64,000 nt of DNA from JADJPO01 sp963750395 (lineage in GTDB: Bacteria; Actinomycetota; Actinomycetes; Actinomycetales; Kineosporiaceae): contig CAVVQM010000009.1 in the NCBI GenBank assembly GCA_963750395.1, positions 124,001 through 188,000 of the forward strand. The letters are read 5' to 3'. The notes beneath the pieces were generated by a model that saw nothing but the letters and a program-made list of their open reading frames with translations, had not been told where the DNA came from and made no database searches. A program made the position numbers and the translations under genes. Of this stretch, positions 35,569 through 44,516 are shown in pieces. The first letter of the stretch is position 1. Each line of letters begins with the position of its first letter.

Positions 35569-35919
35569 ATGCACGGGTTGGGTGACGCCGCGGAGCACTC
35601 GATGCTCCTGCGGGAGAAGCTGAACACCTCGCGGGTGGGCATGCGCTGGCAGCGGATCCTGCGCACGCACCAACACGAGCTGGACGGCTTGACGGCGATC
35701 CATCCGGACCTGCGACTTCACGTGGCCGCGGCCCTGAAGCAGCTCGCAGCCCTGGACGGGGACTCCCAGCGTCTGGACGAGTCCACCCTGCGGGCCGCGG
35801 AGCGCGTCCTGGAGGACCTGGAGCGTCTCGGCAGCTTCGATCTCAAGCGCTCGGCCGGTGCCCTGCGCGAGGAACTGGGCCTGGCCCACGGGCGTAGCCT
35901 GGCTGACCTCCTGGCCTGA
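35569..35919 (+). CDS. Hypothetical helical protein
   Basis: A 116-residue protein that is almost all helical by composition, with heptad-like Leu spacing (LRLHVAAALKQLAALDGDSQRLDESTLRAAERVLEDLERLG). ATG 35569 follows GAGGAAC. No known family was recognised. It lies between a divergent phosphoesterase gene and sulP. Possible roles cannot be derived from context. Confidence 0.6.
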   Translation: MHGLGDAAEHSMLLREKLNTSRVGMRWQRILRTHQHELDGLTAIHPDLRLHVAAALKQLAALDGDSQRLDESTLRAAERVLEDLERLGSFDLKRSAGALREELGLAHGRSLADLLA

Positions 35920-35971
35920 GCGGGCCCCGAGCCGCCCGATCAAGCACGCGGTGTCGTAGCGCACACCGATA

Positions 35972-36014
35972 TGTACGGACAACTACGGTACACAGCTGCT
36001 TAAATGTACTGACA
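35972..36014. promoter_or_regulatory. Operator-like TGTACNGACA repeats upstream of the SulP gene
   Basis: TGTACGGACA (35972-35981) and TGTACTGACA (36005-36014) are direct repeats whose starts are 33 bp apart, three helical turns. A GTACA at 35988-35992 lies between them in inverse orientation. They end 30 bases before ATG 36045. Binding by a regulator is inferred from spacing only. Confidence 0.4.
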
Positions 36015-36044
36015 CGTTGATCGGGCCGTCTGGGGACTGCGACC

Positions 36045-37826
36045 ATGCTCAAGCGCTACCTGCCCATACTCGAGTGGGGTCGCGAGTACAACCGTTCGGC
36101 GCTGTCGGACGACCTGATCGCCGCCGTGATCGTGACGATCATGCTCATCCCGCAGTCGCTGGCCTACGCTCTGCTGGCCGGGCTGCCGGCCCAGGTCGGC
36201 CTGTACGCGTCCATCCTGCCGCTGGTCGCCTACGGCATCTTCGGCACGAGCCGGGCCCTGGCCGTGGGGCCGGTGGCCGTGGCCTCGCTGATGACGGCGA
36301 CGGCGGCGGGTGGCCTGGCAGCCCGCGGGACGCCGGAGTACTACACGGCGGCGATCACCCTGGCACTGCTGTCGGGGATCATGCTGACGGTCCTCGGTCT
36401 GCTCCGCCTCGGCATGCTGGCCAACCTGCTGTCGCATCCGGTGATCTCCGGCTTCATCACGGCCTCGGGCATCCTGATCGCCGCCAGCCAGCTCAAGGGC
36501 GTGCTCGGGGTCACGGCCAGCGGAGAGACCCTGGTCGAGATCCTCGAGACGCTCGTCCCCCAGCTGCCCGAGACCAACCTGGCGACCCTGATGATCGGCG
36601 GGGGCACCCTGGTCTTCCTCTTCTGGGTACGCGGCGGGCTCAGGCCCCTGCTGCTGGCCCGCGGGGTGCGGCCCCGCACGGCCGACCTGGCCACCAAGAT
36701 CGGCCCAGTCCTGGCCGTCGTGGCCACGATCGCACTGACCGTCGTCCTGGACCTCGAGGACGCCGGCGTCGCGGTGGTCGGCGAGGTCCCGGCCGGGTTG
36801 CCCACGCTGGGCCTGCCCACGTTCTCCGCCGATCTGTGGGGTCAGCTGGCGGTCTCGGCGCTGCTCATCTCGATCGTCGGGTTCGTCGAGTCGGTCTCCG
36901 TCGGGCAGACACTGGCCGCGAAACGGCGCCAGCGGATCTCTCCCGACCAGGAACTGATCGGCCTGGGTACGGCGAACATCGCCTCGGCCGTGAGCGGTGG
37001 CTACCCGGTGACCGGCGGCTTCTCCCGGTCCGTGGTCAACTTCGACGCGGGCGCGCGGACCCCGGCCGCCGGGATGTTCACGGCCGCGGGCATCGCCGTG
37101 GCCACCCTGGTCCTGACCCCGGCGCTTCGTTCCCTGCCGAGGGCGACCCTGGCGGCGACGATCATCGTCGCGGTGCTGTCGATCATCGACCTGGGCGCCC
37201 TGCGCCGACTGTGGACCTACTCCAAGAGCGACTTCAGCGCGATGCTGTTCACCATCCTGGTCACCCTCGGCGTCGGGGTGGACGCGGGCATCGTGGCCGG
37301 GGTGGCACTGTCCATCGCGATGCACCTGTACCGCACCTCGACACCGCACACCGCGGTGCTCGGGCTGGTGCCCGGGACGGAGTACTTCCGCAACGTCGAC
37401 CGACACGACGTGCTGGTCGCGGACGGCGTGCTGACCCTGCGCATCGACGAGAGCCTGTACTTCCCGAACGCCCGTTACCTCGAGGACACGATCTACGACC
37501 AGGTGGCGGCCCGGCCGGAGCTGAAACATGTCGTACTGGTGTGCACGGCCGTCAACGTCATCGACGCCAGCGCCCTGGAGAGCCTCGAGGCGATCAACGA
37601 CCGGCTGCGTTCGGCCGGGGTCACCTTTCACCTGTCCGGGGTGAAGGGGCCGGTGCTGGATCGGTTGCGGCGCAGTCACTTCCCGCAGGACCTGACCGGT
37701 GAGATCTTCCTCACCCAGTACGACGCCTACCGGGCGCTCGCCCCGGGCCTGATCCATGACGCCCAGGCGAGGAGGCACAGTCACCGCCCCGCGCCTGAGC
37801 GACGCGTCACTGCGTGGTGTCGATGA
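36045..37826 (+). CDS. SulP-family anion transporter with STAS domain
   Basis: A 593-residue inner-membrane transporter for sulfate or another anion such as bicarbonate. About ten to twelve helices span residues 20-420, with family signatures IPQSLAYALLAGLPAQVGLYAS and VGFVESVSVGQTLAAKRRQ followed by GGYPVTGGFSRSVVN. The C-terminal STAS domain (about 440-560) contains VNVIDASALESLEAIN. It overlaps the end of the convergent next gene by 20 bases. The substrate cannot be told; no carbonic anhydrase or cys gene is adjacent. Confidence 0.92.
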   Translation: MLKRYLPILEWGREYNRSALSDDLIAAVIVTIMLIPQSLAYALLAGLPAQVGLYASILPLVAYGIFGTSRALAVGPVAVASLMTATAAGGLAARGTPEYYTAAITLALLSGIMLTVLGLLRLGMLANLLSHPVISGFITASGILIAASQLKGVLGVTASGETLVEILETLVPQLPETNLATLMIGGGTLVFLFWVRGGLRPLLLARGVRPRTADLATKIGPVLAVVATIALTVVLDLEDAGVAVVGEVPAGLPTLGLPTFSADLWGQLAVSALLISIVGFVESVSVGQTLAAKRRQRISPDQELIGLGTANIASAVSGGYPVTGGFSRSVVNFDAGARTPAAGMFTAAGIAVATLVLTPALRSLPRATLAATIIVAVLSIIDLGALRRLWTYSKSDFSAMLFTILVTLGVGVDAGIVAGVALSIAMHLYRTSTPHTAVLGLVPGTEYFRNVDRHDVLVADGVLTLRIDESLYFPNARYLEDTIYDQVAARPELKHVVLVCTAVNVIDASALESLEAINDRLRSAGVTFHLSGVKGPVLDRLRRSHFPQDLTGEIFLTQYDAYRALAPGLIHDAQARRHSHRPAPERRVTAWCR

Positions 37827-38274
37827 ACGCACTGCCTTCGATGCATGCCCGGAACTGGGCTGCAGCCTGTCGGCGACTGACAGTGCCGGATGCGATGGAG
37901 ACCTCCAGGCTCTCGAGGGTGGCCCGGACCGTTTGCGCCTTGGTGATGTGGTTCTCGAGGCCATGCGCCGCCCGCATCTGAGTCGACACCGTGGCGACGA
38001 GGGAGCAGACGCACGCGAGGGCGCACAGAATCCGCCAGGAAGGCGTCGTGAGGGAAAGGGTCTCGGTGATCCACTCGGCGAGGGGCTGACCGCCGAGGGC
38101 CGGGGCCGCAGTGAGAGCGGCCGCGATCGATCCCGCCACGATCGTCAGGTTCACCAGCAGCCGACGGCGTCTTTCAGCGACCCTCAAGTACCTGTCGACG
38201 TCGGCTCTCTTGGACAGGACGCGCGCCAGTAGCTCGTCATCGCTCTTGGGTGCGCTGGTCGTCGGCATGCTCAT
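37807..38274 (-). CDS. Two-helix membrane protein, SLATT-like
   Basis: A 155-residue protein: a charged N-terminal helix (DDELLARVLSKRADVDRYLRVAERRRR), two membrane helices (LLVNLTIVAGSIAAALTAA and ILCALACVCSLVATVSTQM), then a long cytoplasmic helix (LENHITKAQTVRATLESLEVSIASG). This plan resembles SLATT/DUF4231 2TM proteins, some of which serve in nucleotide-signalling defence, but no SMODS or SLOG partner is present. ATG 38274 has GGAGG five bases upstream. Family assignment is tentative. Confidence 0.65.
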   Translation of the reverse strand: MSMPTTSAPKSDDELLARVLSKRADVDRYLRVAERRRRLLVNLTIVAGSIAAALTAAPALGGQPLAEWITETLSLTTPSWRILCALACVCSLVATVSTQMRAAHGLENHITKAQTVRATLESLEVSIASGTVSRRQAAAQFRACIEGSAFIDTTQ

Positions 38275-38370
38275 AGCAGCCTCCATTGCTGATGCTCAGC
38301 CCCTGTACGAGCCTTCCCTCATGAAGAGGACCCTCCGGTCACCGCTGATACATACGTCAGCCGCCGGAAT

Positions 38371-38412
38371 GGTGCCGGATTTGCCCGCGTCTGGTGGGGC
38401 AAACCCGGCACC
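38371..38412 (-). terminator. Hairpin after the 3-hydroxyacyl-CoA dehydrogenase gene
   Basis: GGTGCCGGATTTGCCC (38371-38386) and GGGCAAACCCGGCACC (38397-38412) form a 16-pair stem with one G-T wobble when read on the minus strand. It lies 27 bases beyond the stop of the gene ending at 38440. There is no T tract, so it may act as a Rho-aided terminator or as an mRNA 3' cap. Confidence 0.7.
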
Positions 38413-38439
38413 CTTCGGAGGCTGCGACCGGACTTGAGC

Positions 38440-39300
38440 TCAGGTGTCGTAGGTGAAGAAGCCCCGGCCGACCTTGCGGCCGAGCAATCCCGCCTCGACC
38501 ATCCGGGCCAGCAGCGGCGGCGGCGCGTAGAGCGGCTCCTTGAACTCGGCGTAGAGCGACTCGGCGACGGCCTTGGTGGTGTCCAGACCGATCAGGTCGA
38601 CCAGGGCGAGCGGGCCCTGCGGGTGGGCGGCGCCGAGCACCAACCCCCGGTCGATGTCCTCGGCGGTCGCGAACCCCGACTCCAGCATCCGGATCGCGGA
38701 CAGCAGGAACGGCACCAGCAGCGCGTTCACCACGAAGCCCGCACGGTCCTGGCACTCGATCGCGGTCTTGCCGAGGCGATCGGTGACGAAGGTCCGCACC
38801 CGTTCGGTGGTGTCCTGCGAGGTGAGCAGGCTGGGCACCAACTCGACCAGGTGCAGCACGGGCACGGGATTGAAGAAGTGGACACCGACGACCTGCGCGG
38901 GACGTCGCGTCGCGGCGCCCAGCTTCATGATCGGGATGGAGGAGGTGTTGGAGGCGAACACGGCGTCCGCCGAGGTGACCACCTCGTCCAGCCGACGGAA
39001 CAGGTCCGACTTGATCTTCTCGTCCTCGACGACCGCCTCCATCACCAGATCGCGATCGGCCAGCTCGCCGAGGTCGGTGACCAGGCGGATCCGGGTCAGC
39101 ACCTCGGCCGCGGAGTCGATCTTGCCCTTGGACTCGGCACGCTGCAGGGATCGTTCCAGACGCGCCTGTCCGGCGTCCGCCGCCTGACTGGACGACTCGG
39201 CGACCACGACGTCCAGGCCGGCCCGGGCAGCCACCTCGGCGATGCCGGCCCCCATCAGCCCGCAGCCGACCACCCCGATGCGTTCCATCGTCTCGCTCAC
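38440..39300 (-). CDS. 3-hydroxybutyryl-CoA / 3-hydroxyacyl-CoA dehydrogenase
   Basis: NAD-dependent oxidation of 3-hydroxyacyl-CoA in fatty-acid degradation or butyrate-type metabolism. The 286-residue protein starts VSETMERIGVVGCGLMGAGIAE (Rossmann loop), has SNTSSIPIMKL and the catalytic HFFNPVPVLHLVEL, and ends GRKVGRGFFTYDT, as expected for single-domain enzymes of about 285 residues. GTG 39300 lies six bases after TACAGT (39307-39312). Divergent from the PHP gene. Confidence 0.93.
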   Translation of the reverse strand: MSETMERIGVVGCGLMGAGIAEVAARAGLDVVVAESSSQAADAGQARLERSLQRAESKGKIDSAAEVLTRIRLVTDLGELADRDLVMEAVVEDEKIKSDLFRRLDEVVTSADAVFASNTSSIPIMKLGAATRRPAQVVGVHFFNPVPVLHLVELVPSLLTSQDTTERVRTFVTDRLGKTAIECQDRAGFVVNALLVPFLLSAIRMLESGFATAEDIDRGLVLGAAHPQGPLALVDLIGLDTTKAVAESLYAEFKEPLYAPPPLLARMVEAGLLGRKVGRGFFTYDT

Positions 39301-39377
39301 GCCGCGACTGTATCCACTTGCGGGGATCGGATCCGCGCACCGGGGCGGCGACCGGTGGCTGGTAGCGTCGAGGTCTC

Positions 39378-40598
39378 GTGAGCATGCCCGCCCCCACCGA
39401 TCCGCCCGCACAGGAGTGGCGTCGCAGTCGGCTCACGGCACACGATGACCGGTCCGGCGAGACGTCGCCGATCCTGGCCGTGGCTGACCTGCACAATCAC
39501 TCGCTGCTCTCGGACGGGCGGGGCGACCCCGACACCGCGTTCGCCAAGATGCGGGCGGCCGGGCTGCACGTGGCCGCGCTCACCGACCACGCCTCGATCC
39601 CCCGGCACGCGCTCGACGGCCTCTCGCAGTGGCAGTATCCCGACCCGCAGGCCCTGTCGATCGCCCGAACCGCCCCGTCCAGCATCGACGACGACGCCTG
39701 GGCCCGCACGGGCCGGTTGGCCGACGCCCACGACGTCCCCGGCGAGTTCACCGCGCTGCGCGGGTTCGAGTGGACCGAGCCCTGGCTGGGCCACGTCAAC
39801 ATCTGGTTCAGCGACACCTACGCGACCGTCACCTCACCGGGGTCGATGGAGGATCTGTTCGCCTTCGTCGGCCAGCGCCAGCCCCAGGCGCTGTTCGGTT
39901 ACAACCACCCCGGTCGCGAGGCCGGCGAGCTGGCCGGGTTCGTCCGCCCGGACGACGAGCTGCCGCGCCGGATGGTCTCGCTCGAGGTGTTCAACCGGCG
40001 CGACGACTACCTGTTCTCCCCCCGCCAGGGATCGCGGGAATCGCCGATCGTCACCTGCCTGGACGCCGGGTGGCGCCCCGCCCTGATCGGGTGCAGCGAC
40101 GAGCACGGCACCGACTACGGACTGATCGGCAAGGGCCGCACCGGCCTGTGGGTCGACTCGGTGAGCCGGGACGGCGTCCGTAGGGCCCTGCTGGCCCGTC
40201 GGGCCTTCGCCACCCGTGAGATCGGCCTGCGCCTGGATGCGCGTCTGGACGGTCACCGCGGAGGTGCCATGCTCGACCGACCCCGGGTGGGGGCATGCGA
40301 GCACGAGATCACCGTCGACGTCGGCGCGGAAAGCCTCGGTGACCTCGAGGTCGAGTTGCAGCTGATCACCGGGCGGTCCGGCCGGGTCGAGGTGATCGAC
40401 CGTCGGTCGGCGGGGTGCGGCGAGACGGTGTCCTACCCGGTCGCGGTGCCTGCCGAGACCGGCTGGGTGGCGCTGCGGGTCGCCGATCCTGCCCGCCCCT
40501 ACGCGGGCCCGCGCGGCCAGGGCCCCGCGCCGTCCGATCACGCATGCGCGAACTGGGCCCTGGCCTACGCCAGCCCCTGGTACCTCAGCCGAGCGTGA
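39378..40598 (+). CDS. PHP-domain metal-dependent phosphohydrolase family protein
   Basis: A 406-residue protein with PHP metal motifs ADLHNHSLLSDG (about residue 37), ALTDHASIP (about 66), GYNHPG (about 174) and GCSDEHG (about 237). The layout, with a C-terminal beta-rich region, resembles CehA-like PHP proteins that act on sugars or esters; the substrate is unknown. The start is GTG 39378, with an ATG two codons on. Its end overlaps the convergent OsmC gene by 14 bases. Confidence 0.82.
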   Translation: MSMPAPTDPPAQEWRRSRLTAHDDRSGETSPILAVADLHNHSLLSDGRGDPDTAFAKMRAAGLHVAALTDHASIPRHALDGLSQWQYPDPQALSIARTAPSSIDDDAWARTGRLADAHDVPGEFTALRGFEWTEPWLGHVNIWFSDTYATVTSPGSMEDLFAFVGQRQPQALFGYNHPGREAGELAGFVRPDDELPRRMVSLEVFNRRDDYLFSPRQGSRESPIVTCLDAGWRPALIGCSDEHGTDYGLIGKGRTGLWVDSVSRDGVRRALLARRAFATREIGLRLDARLDGHRGGAMLDRPRVGACEHEITVDVGAESLGDLEVELQLITGRSGRVEVIDRRSAGCGETVSYPVAVPAETGWVALRVADPARPYAGPRGQGPAPSDHACANWALAYASPWYLSRA

Positions 40599-41016
40599 GC
40601 GAGATGTCCGGGCCGGCGAGCGCCTTGCTCACCGGACAGGTGGCCTTGGCCTGCTCGGCGACGCTCGCGAACGTGATCTCGTCGACGCCGTCGGCGCTCC
40701 CGCTGACGTGCAGCACGACCCGCGGGATGCGGAACCCGCCGTCCGGGTCGGGGCCCAGGGACACGTCGGCCCGCACGGACAGGCGCTGGTTGCTGCCGCC
40801 CGCCTCGGCCAGCATCGCCGAGAACTGCATCGCGAAGCAGGCGCTGTGCGCGGCGGCGATCAGCTCCTCGGGACTGGTCACCCCGTCCGCCTCGTCGGCC
40901 ACACGTCGTGGGAAGGAGACATCGAAGGTCGCCAGTCCGGAGCTGATCAGCTCCACCTGGCCAGAGCCGTCATCCAGGCCACCGGACCACGTCGTCGTCG
41001 CACTGCGTTCGGGCAT
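40585..41016 (-). CDS. OsmC/Ohr-family peroxiredoxin
   Basis: Thiol peroxidase that reduces organic hydroperoxides. The 143-residue protein has both redox cysteines in family context: SPEELIAAAHSACFAMQFS and KATCPVSKAL. The N-terminus MPERSATTTWSGGL is typical of the OsmC subgroup. ATG 41016 has GGAGG six bases upstream. It overlaps the convergent PHP gene by 14 bases. Confidence 0.93.
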   Translation of the reverse strand: MPERSATTTWSGGLDDGSGQVELISSGLATFDVSFPRRVADEADGVTSPEELIAAAHSACFAMQFSAMLAEAGGSNQRLSVRADVSLGPDPDGGFRIPRVVLHVSGSADGVDEITFASVAEQAKATCPVSKALAGPDISLTLG

Positions 41017-41194
41017 GTTTCCTCCTCGGCCGGCTGCGCCGGCGTCACTCGATCGGCGCCGAGGGATCGGCGCGTGGTGAACCGCACCCCATGCAACCCG
41101 AGAGGGAGCGCTGAGGCCAGTGGGGACCACCGTGCCAGGGACGTCTGGCGGGTGGCCGAGCGCGCGCCCCGGTCGCCTGACAGACTCATTCGTT

Positions 41195-42463
41195 GTGGAC
41201 GAGACGCTCGGCACCGACGTGCTGGTCGTGGGCGCCGGACCCGCCGGTGCCGCGGCCGCTGCCTGGTGCGCCCGCGCGGGGCTGGACGTCGTCCTGGCCG
41301 ACGCGGCCGCCTTTCCCCGCGACAAGCCCTGCGGCGACGGCCTCACCCCACGCGCCGTTGCCGAGATGCGTCGGCTCGGTCTGGGCGACTGGCTCGGCGG
41401 GCGGGCGGTCAACCATGGGCTGCGCGCCACAGGGTTCGGCCAGGTGCTGCACCTGCCGTGGCCCGGTGGCAGCCTGCCGGCCCACGGGTCGGCGGTCCCG
41501 CGCACGGAACTGGACGACCGGATCCGCTCCGTCGCCACCGAGTGCGGCGCCAAGCCCCTGGACGGCGCGCGCGCCGTCGAGGTGACCGTGACCGGCGGCC
41601 GTGTCGAGTCGGTGACCTTCTCCCGCGCGCCGGGCTCCACGACCACCGTGCGGTGCCGGCGGTTGGTGGTCGCCGACGGTGCCCGCTCCCAGCTCGGACG
41701 CCGCCTGGGTCGGCAGTGGCACCGCGACACCGCCTACGGCGTCGCCGCGCGCAGCTACCTGCCCTCGACCCGCAGCAATGACCCGTGGATCTCCTCGCAC
41801 CTGGAACTTCTCGACGAGACCGGGGACACGTTGTCCGGCTACGGCTGGGTCTTCCCGCTCGGCGACGGGACCGTGAACGTGGGCGTGGGGACGCTCGCCA
41901 CCGCCCGCCGGCCGGCGGAGGTCAACCTCCGGCGGCTGCTGGAGCACTACGCACAGGCGCGTCGTCAGGAGTGGGGACTGAGCGGGACCCCGCAGGCGTA
42001 CGCCTCGGCCCTGCTGCCCATGGGTGGGGCCGTCAGCGGGGTGGCCGGCCCCAACTGGGTGCTGGTCGGAGATGCCGCCGGCTGCGTGAACCCCTTGAAC
42101 GGCGAGGGGATCGACTACGGGCTGGAGACCGGACGTCTGGCCGCCGAGCTGCTCGCCGAGGCCGGCGAACCGGGTTCTGCCGGAACGGCTGCCGGCCTCC
42201 AGCGGGATTGGCCTGCGCTGCTGGGCGCCCGCTACGGGGAGGCGTTCTCGATCGCGCGGCGGTTGGCCGGGCTGCTCACCGTGCCCCGGCTCCTGCCGAT
42301 GGCCGGTCCACTCGGGATGCGGTCCATCCCGCTGATGAAGGTGGCCCTGCGGGTGATGGGGAATCTGATCACCGAGGAGGACACCGACACCGTGGCCCGG
42401 ATCTGGCGCGCGGCCGGCCGGGCCTCGGTGCGGCTGGACGACCGGCCCCCGTTCAGCGCCTGA
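41195..42463 (+). CDS. Geranylgeranyl reductase-family flavoprotein (menaquinone-reductase-like)
   Basis: A 422-residue FAD enzyme that hydrogenates isoprenoid double bonds, in mycobacteria the MK-9 side chain (MenJ). Motifs are DVLVVGAGPAGAAAAAWC, PRDKPCGDGL (the PCG substrate-channel Cys), and WVLVGDAAGCVNPLNGEGIDYGLETG. GTG 41195 begins VDETLGTDVLVV; a weak CAGACT box ends eight bases upstream. No men or complex I genes lie in the window. It overlaps the convergent next gene by 11 bases. Confidence 0.88.
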   Translation: MDETLGTDVLVVGAGPAGAAAAAWCARAGLDVVLADAAAFPRDKPCGDGLTPRAVAEMRRLGLGDWLGGRAVNHGLRATGFGQVLHLPWPGGSLPAHGSAVPRTELDDRIRSVATECGAKPLDGARAVEVTVTGGRVESVTFSRAPGSTTTVRCRRLVVADGARSQLGRRLGRQWHRDTAYGVAARSYLPSTRSNDPWISSHLELLDETGDTLSGYGWVFPLGDGTVNVGVGTLATARRPAEVNLRRLLEHYAQARRQEWGLSGTPQAYASALLPMGGAVSGVAGPNWVLVGDAAGCVNPLNGEGIDYGLETGRLAAELLAEAGEPGSAGTAAGLQRDWPALLGARYGEAFSIARRLAGLLTVPRLLPMAGPLGMRSIPLMKVALRVMGNLITEEDTDTVARIWRAAGRASVRLDDRPPFSA

Positions 42464-42992
42464 CCGGCCCCGTCCGGCGCACCTTCTCGACCTCGGCCAT
42501 GGCGGCGCGCAGATCGCCCAGCCACTCGGTGGTGTTCTGCTCCACCAGGCGCACGCACCAGGCCAGCGCGTGGGCCCGCGACCGTGCCACCCCGGCGTCC
42601 ACCAGGGTGTCCAGGACCAGCCGCTCCGGCTGCCGCAACCGTGTCATCACGGGCACGGCGAGGTGGGTGAACAACTCGCGGTGCTCGCCCATGGCCACGC
42701 CCCAGGCGACCTTGCGGCCGAAACGGTGCTCGGCCTCCCGGGCGATCGCGATGCGCCGGGCGCGGGTGTCGTCGCGGAACCGGGCGATCCGGCCGGCCGC
42801 CGCCTCAGCCTGTTCGGCGGCCCCCTCATCCGCGCCGACCTCGGGCGCGGTGAGGGTCAGGACGACGGTGATCTCCTCGCGGTCGACGGTGACCTCGGGA
42901 GCGGCGGCGGTCCACTCCTCGGGCAACCGCTCCGTGAACCAGGCGGCGACGCGCGCCTGGTCGTCGATGGCGTGTTCTGTGGTGTCATTCAT
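42453..42992 (-). CDS. Conserved actinobacterial hypothetical protein
   Basis: A 179-residue soluble protein. Segments WFTERLPEEW, EVTVDREEITVVLTL, EAEHRFGRKVAWGVAMGEHRELFTHLAVPVMTRLRQPERLVLDTLVDAGVARSRAHALAWCVRLVEQN look conserved and ordered, and the last part resembles a ribbon-helix-helix-like or small helical domain. No function is known. ATG 42992 lies seven bases after TAATCA (43000-43005), so it may be leaderless. It overlaps the geranylgeranyl reductase gene end. Confidence 0.72.
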   Translation of the reverse strand: MNDTTEHAIDDQARVAAWFTERLPEEWTAAAPEVTVDREEITVVLTLTAPEVGADEGAAEQAEAAAGRIARFRDDTRARRIAIAREAEHRFGRKVAWGVAMGEHRELFTHLAVPVMTRLRQPERLVLDTLVDAGVARSRAHALAWCVRLVEQNTTEWLGDLRAAMAEVEKVRRTGPVRR

Positions 42993-43066
42993 GCAAGCAT
43001 GATTACTCGATTACAGAGCTAGCGCCACCCGTGCGGGCACTCGACCTGGCCGGGTTCCCGCCGTGG

Positions 43067-43597
43067 TCAGAGCGCCCCGCCGGCCACGGGGGGCGCGCCG
43101 GCATCGAGGGCCTCGCCGACCTTCTCCCGATTCAGGTAGTTCTCGATCTCGAACCAGTCCTTGCCCGCGCGTTCGGCGATGGCCAGCAGGGTCTTCATCG
43201 AGGCGACCTCCTCGACCTGCTCCTTGATGAACCACAGCATGAACTGCTCGCCCAGGACGTCGTCGCCCGCCCGTGCGGCTCGGAACAGTTCACCGATCTG
43301 TTCGGTGACCCGCTCCTCCTGCTGCACCGCGAGCTCGACCAGTTCGGTCGGCTCGGTGAAGTCGTTGCGGACGGCGTCCACGCCGGGAATCTCCACGAGG
43401 ATGTCTCGGTCCAGCATGTACTGGACCATCATCATGGCGTGGTTGCGCTCCTCGATCGCCTGGCGATAGAAGTGCTCGGCCATCTGCGGCAGGTCCCGGG
43501 AGTCGAACCAGACGGCGAGCGCGGTGTACTGCTGACTGGCGGTGAACTCGTTCTGGATCTGCTCACGCAACAAGGTGGTGAATCGGCTCTCGGTCAT
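43067..43597 (-). CDS. ftn: Non-haem ferritin
   Basis: Iron-storage protein forming 24-subunit cages. The 176-residue protein has the ferroxidase residues in QNEFTASQQYTALAVWF and EERNHAMMMVQYM (E-x-x-H), followed by AVQQEERVTEQIGELFRAARAGDD and FLWFIKEQVEEV-type helix 4 (here FMLWFIKEQVEEVASM). ATG 43597 lies seven bases after TAGGCT (43605-43610), a leaderless arrangement. No iron box was recognised. Confidence 0.94.
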   Translation of the reverse strand: MTESRFTTLLREQIQNEFTASQQYTALAVWFDSRDLPQMAEHFYRQAIEERNHAMMMVQYMLDRDILVEIPGVDAVRNDFTEPTELVELAVQQEERVTEQIGELFRAARAGDDVLGEQFMLWFIKEQVEEVASMKTLLAIAERAGKDWFEIENYLNREKVGEALDAGAPPVAGGAL

Positions 43598-43660
43598 GGA
43601 CGCCAGCCTAGAGGCCGCCGGCACCTCGCCGGGTGAGCGTTCAGATGGCATCGTCGGAGC

Positions 43661-44512
43661 ATGAGCATCAATGCCGACCCCGATGTTGCACCGTCCACCG
43701 GCGACGGACGGACCCCCCTGGTCCTACGCGAGGACCGCGACGGAATCATCCGGCTGACGATGAACCTCGGTTCCCGGTTCAATCCCCTGAGCCGGCCGAT
43801 GATCGCGGCGCTGCAGGCTCACCTGGACCGCATCGCCGCCGATCCGGGCGCCCGCGTCGTCGTGATCGCCGGGTCGGGGCGGGGTTTCAGCGCCGGGCAC
43901 GACCTGGCCGAGATGTCGGCGCACACCCAGGACCGCTCCTGGCAGCAGGCCCTGTTCGCGGAGTGCAACACCCTCATGGAGACCCTGCCCGCGCTGCCGC
44001 AGCCGGTGATCGCCCAGGTGCACGGGATCGCGACCGCGGCGGGGTGCCAACTGGCGGCGATGTGCGATCTGGTTGTGGCGGCACAGGACAGCCGCTTCGC
44101 CCTGCCCGGGGTGAACGTGGGCATCTTCTGCTCGACGCCGGCGGTGGCCGTGGCCCGCAGGATCGGCCGTTCCCGGGCGATGGAGATGCTGCTGACCGGC
44201 ACACCCGTGGACGCCGCAACCGCCGAGCGCTGGGGGCTGGTGAACCGCGTCGCGGCGGCCGAGGACCTGGCCGCGGCGGTGGACGACCTGGCCCGGATCA
44301 TCACCGCCCACAGCGCACCGGTTCTCGCCGGCGGCAAACGCACCTTCTACGCCCAGATCGACCAGGGCCTCGGCCAGGCCTATCGGACGGCAGCCGAGCA
44401 GATGGTGTGCGATCTGTCCGGCCCGGACGCCGCAGAGGGGATGGCGGCATTCCTCGCCAAGCGGGTCCCTGTCTGGCCGTCGAAGGCCGGTGCCCCAGGG
44501 GCGGGCGACTGA
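43661..44512 (+). CDS. Enoyl-CoA hydratase/isomerase-family protein lacking the catalytic glutamates (ECHDC3-like)
   Basis: A 283-residue crotonase-fold protein. The oxyanion-hole segment GRGFSAGHDLAEM is present. In classical hydratases the two catalytic Glu lie in GCELAMMCD- and PEIxxG-type segments; here these read AAGCQLAAMCD and LPGVNVGIFCST, so Gln and Gly replace them. The sequence follows the ECHDC3 subgroup (GVNVGIFCSTPAVAVAR). Hydratase activity is therefore doubtful, and another crotonase-type reaction is possible. It lies divergent from ferritin; its stop is four bases from the end of the convergent GGDEF-EAL gene. Confidence 0.85.
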   Translation: MSINADPDVAPSTGDGRTPLVLREDRDGIIRLTMNLGSRFNPLSRPMIAALQAHLDRIAADPGARVVVIAGSGRGFSAGHDLAEMSAHTQDRSWQQALFAECNTLMETLPALPQPVIAQVHGIATAAGCQLAAMCDLVVAAQDSRFALPGVNVGIFCSTPAVAVARRIGRSRAMEMLLTGTPVDAATAERWGLVNRVAAAEDLAAAVDDLARIITAHSAPVLAGGKRTFYAQIDQGLGQAYRTAAEQMVCDLSGPDAAEGMAAFLAKRVPVWPSKAGAPGAGD

Positions 44513-44516
44513 CCCC

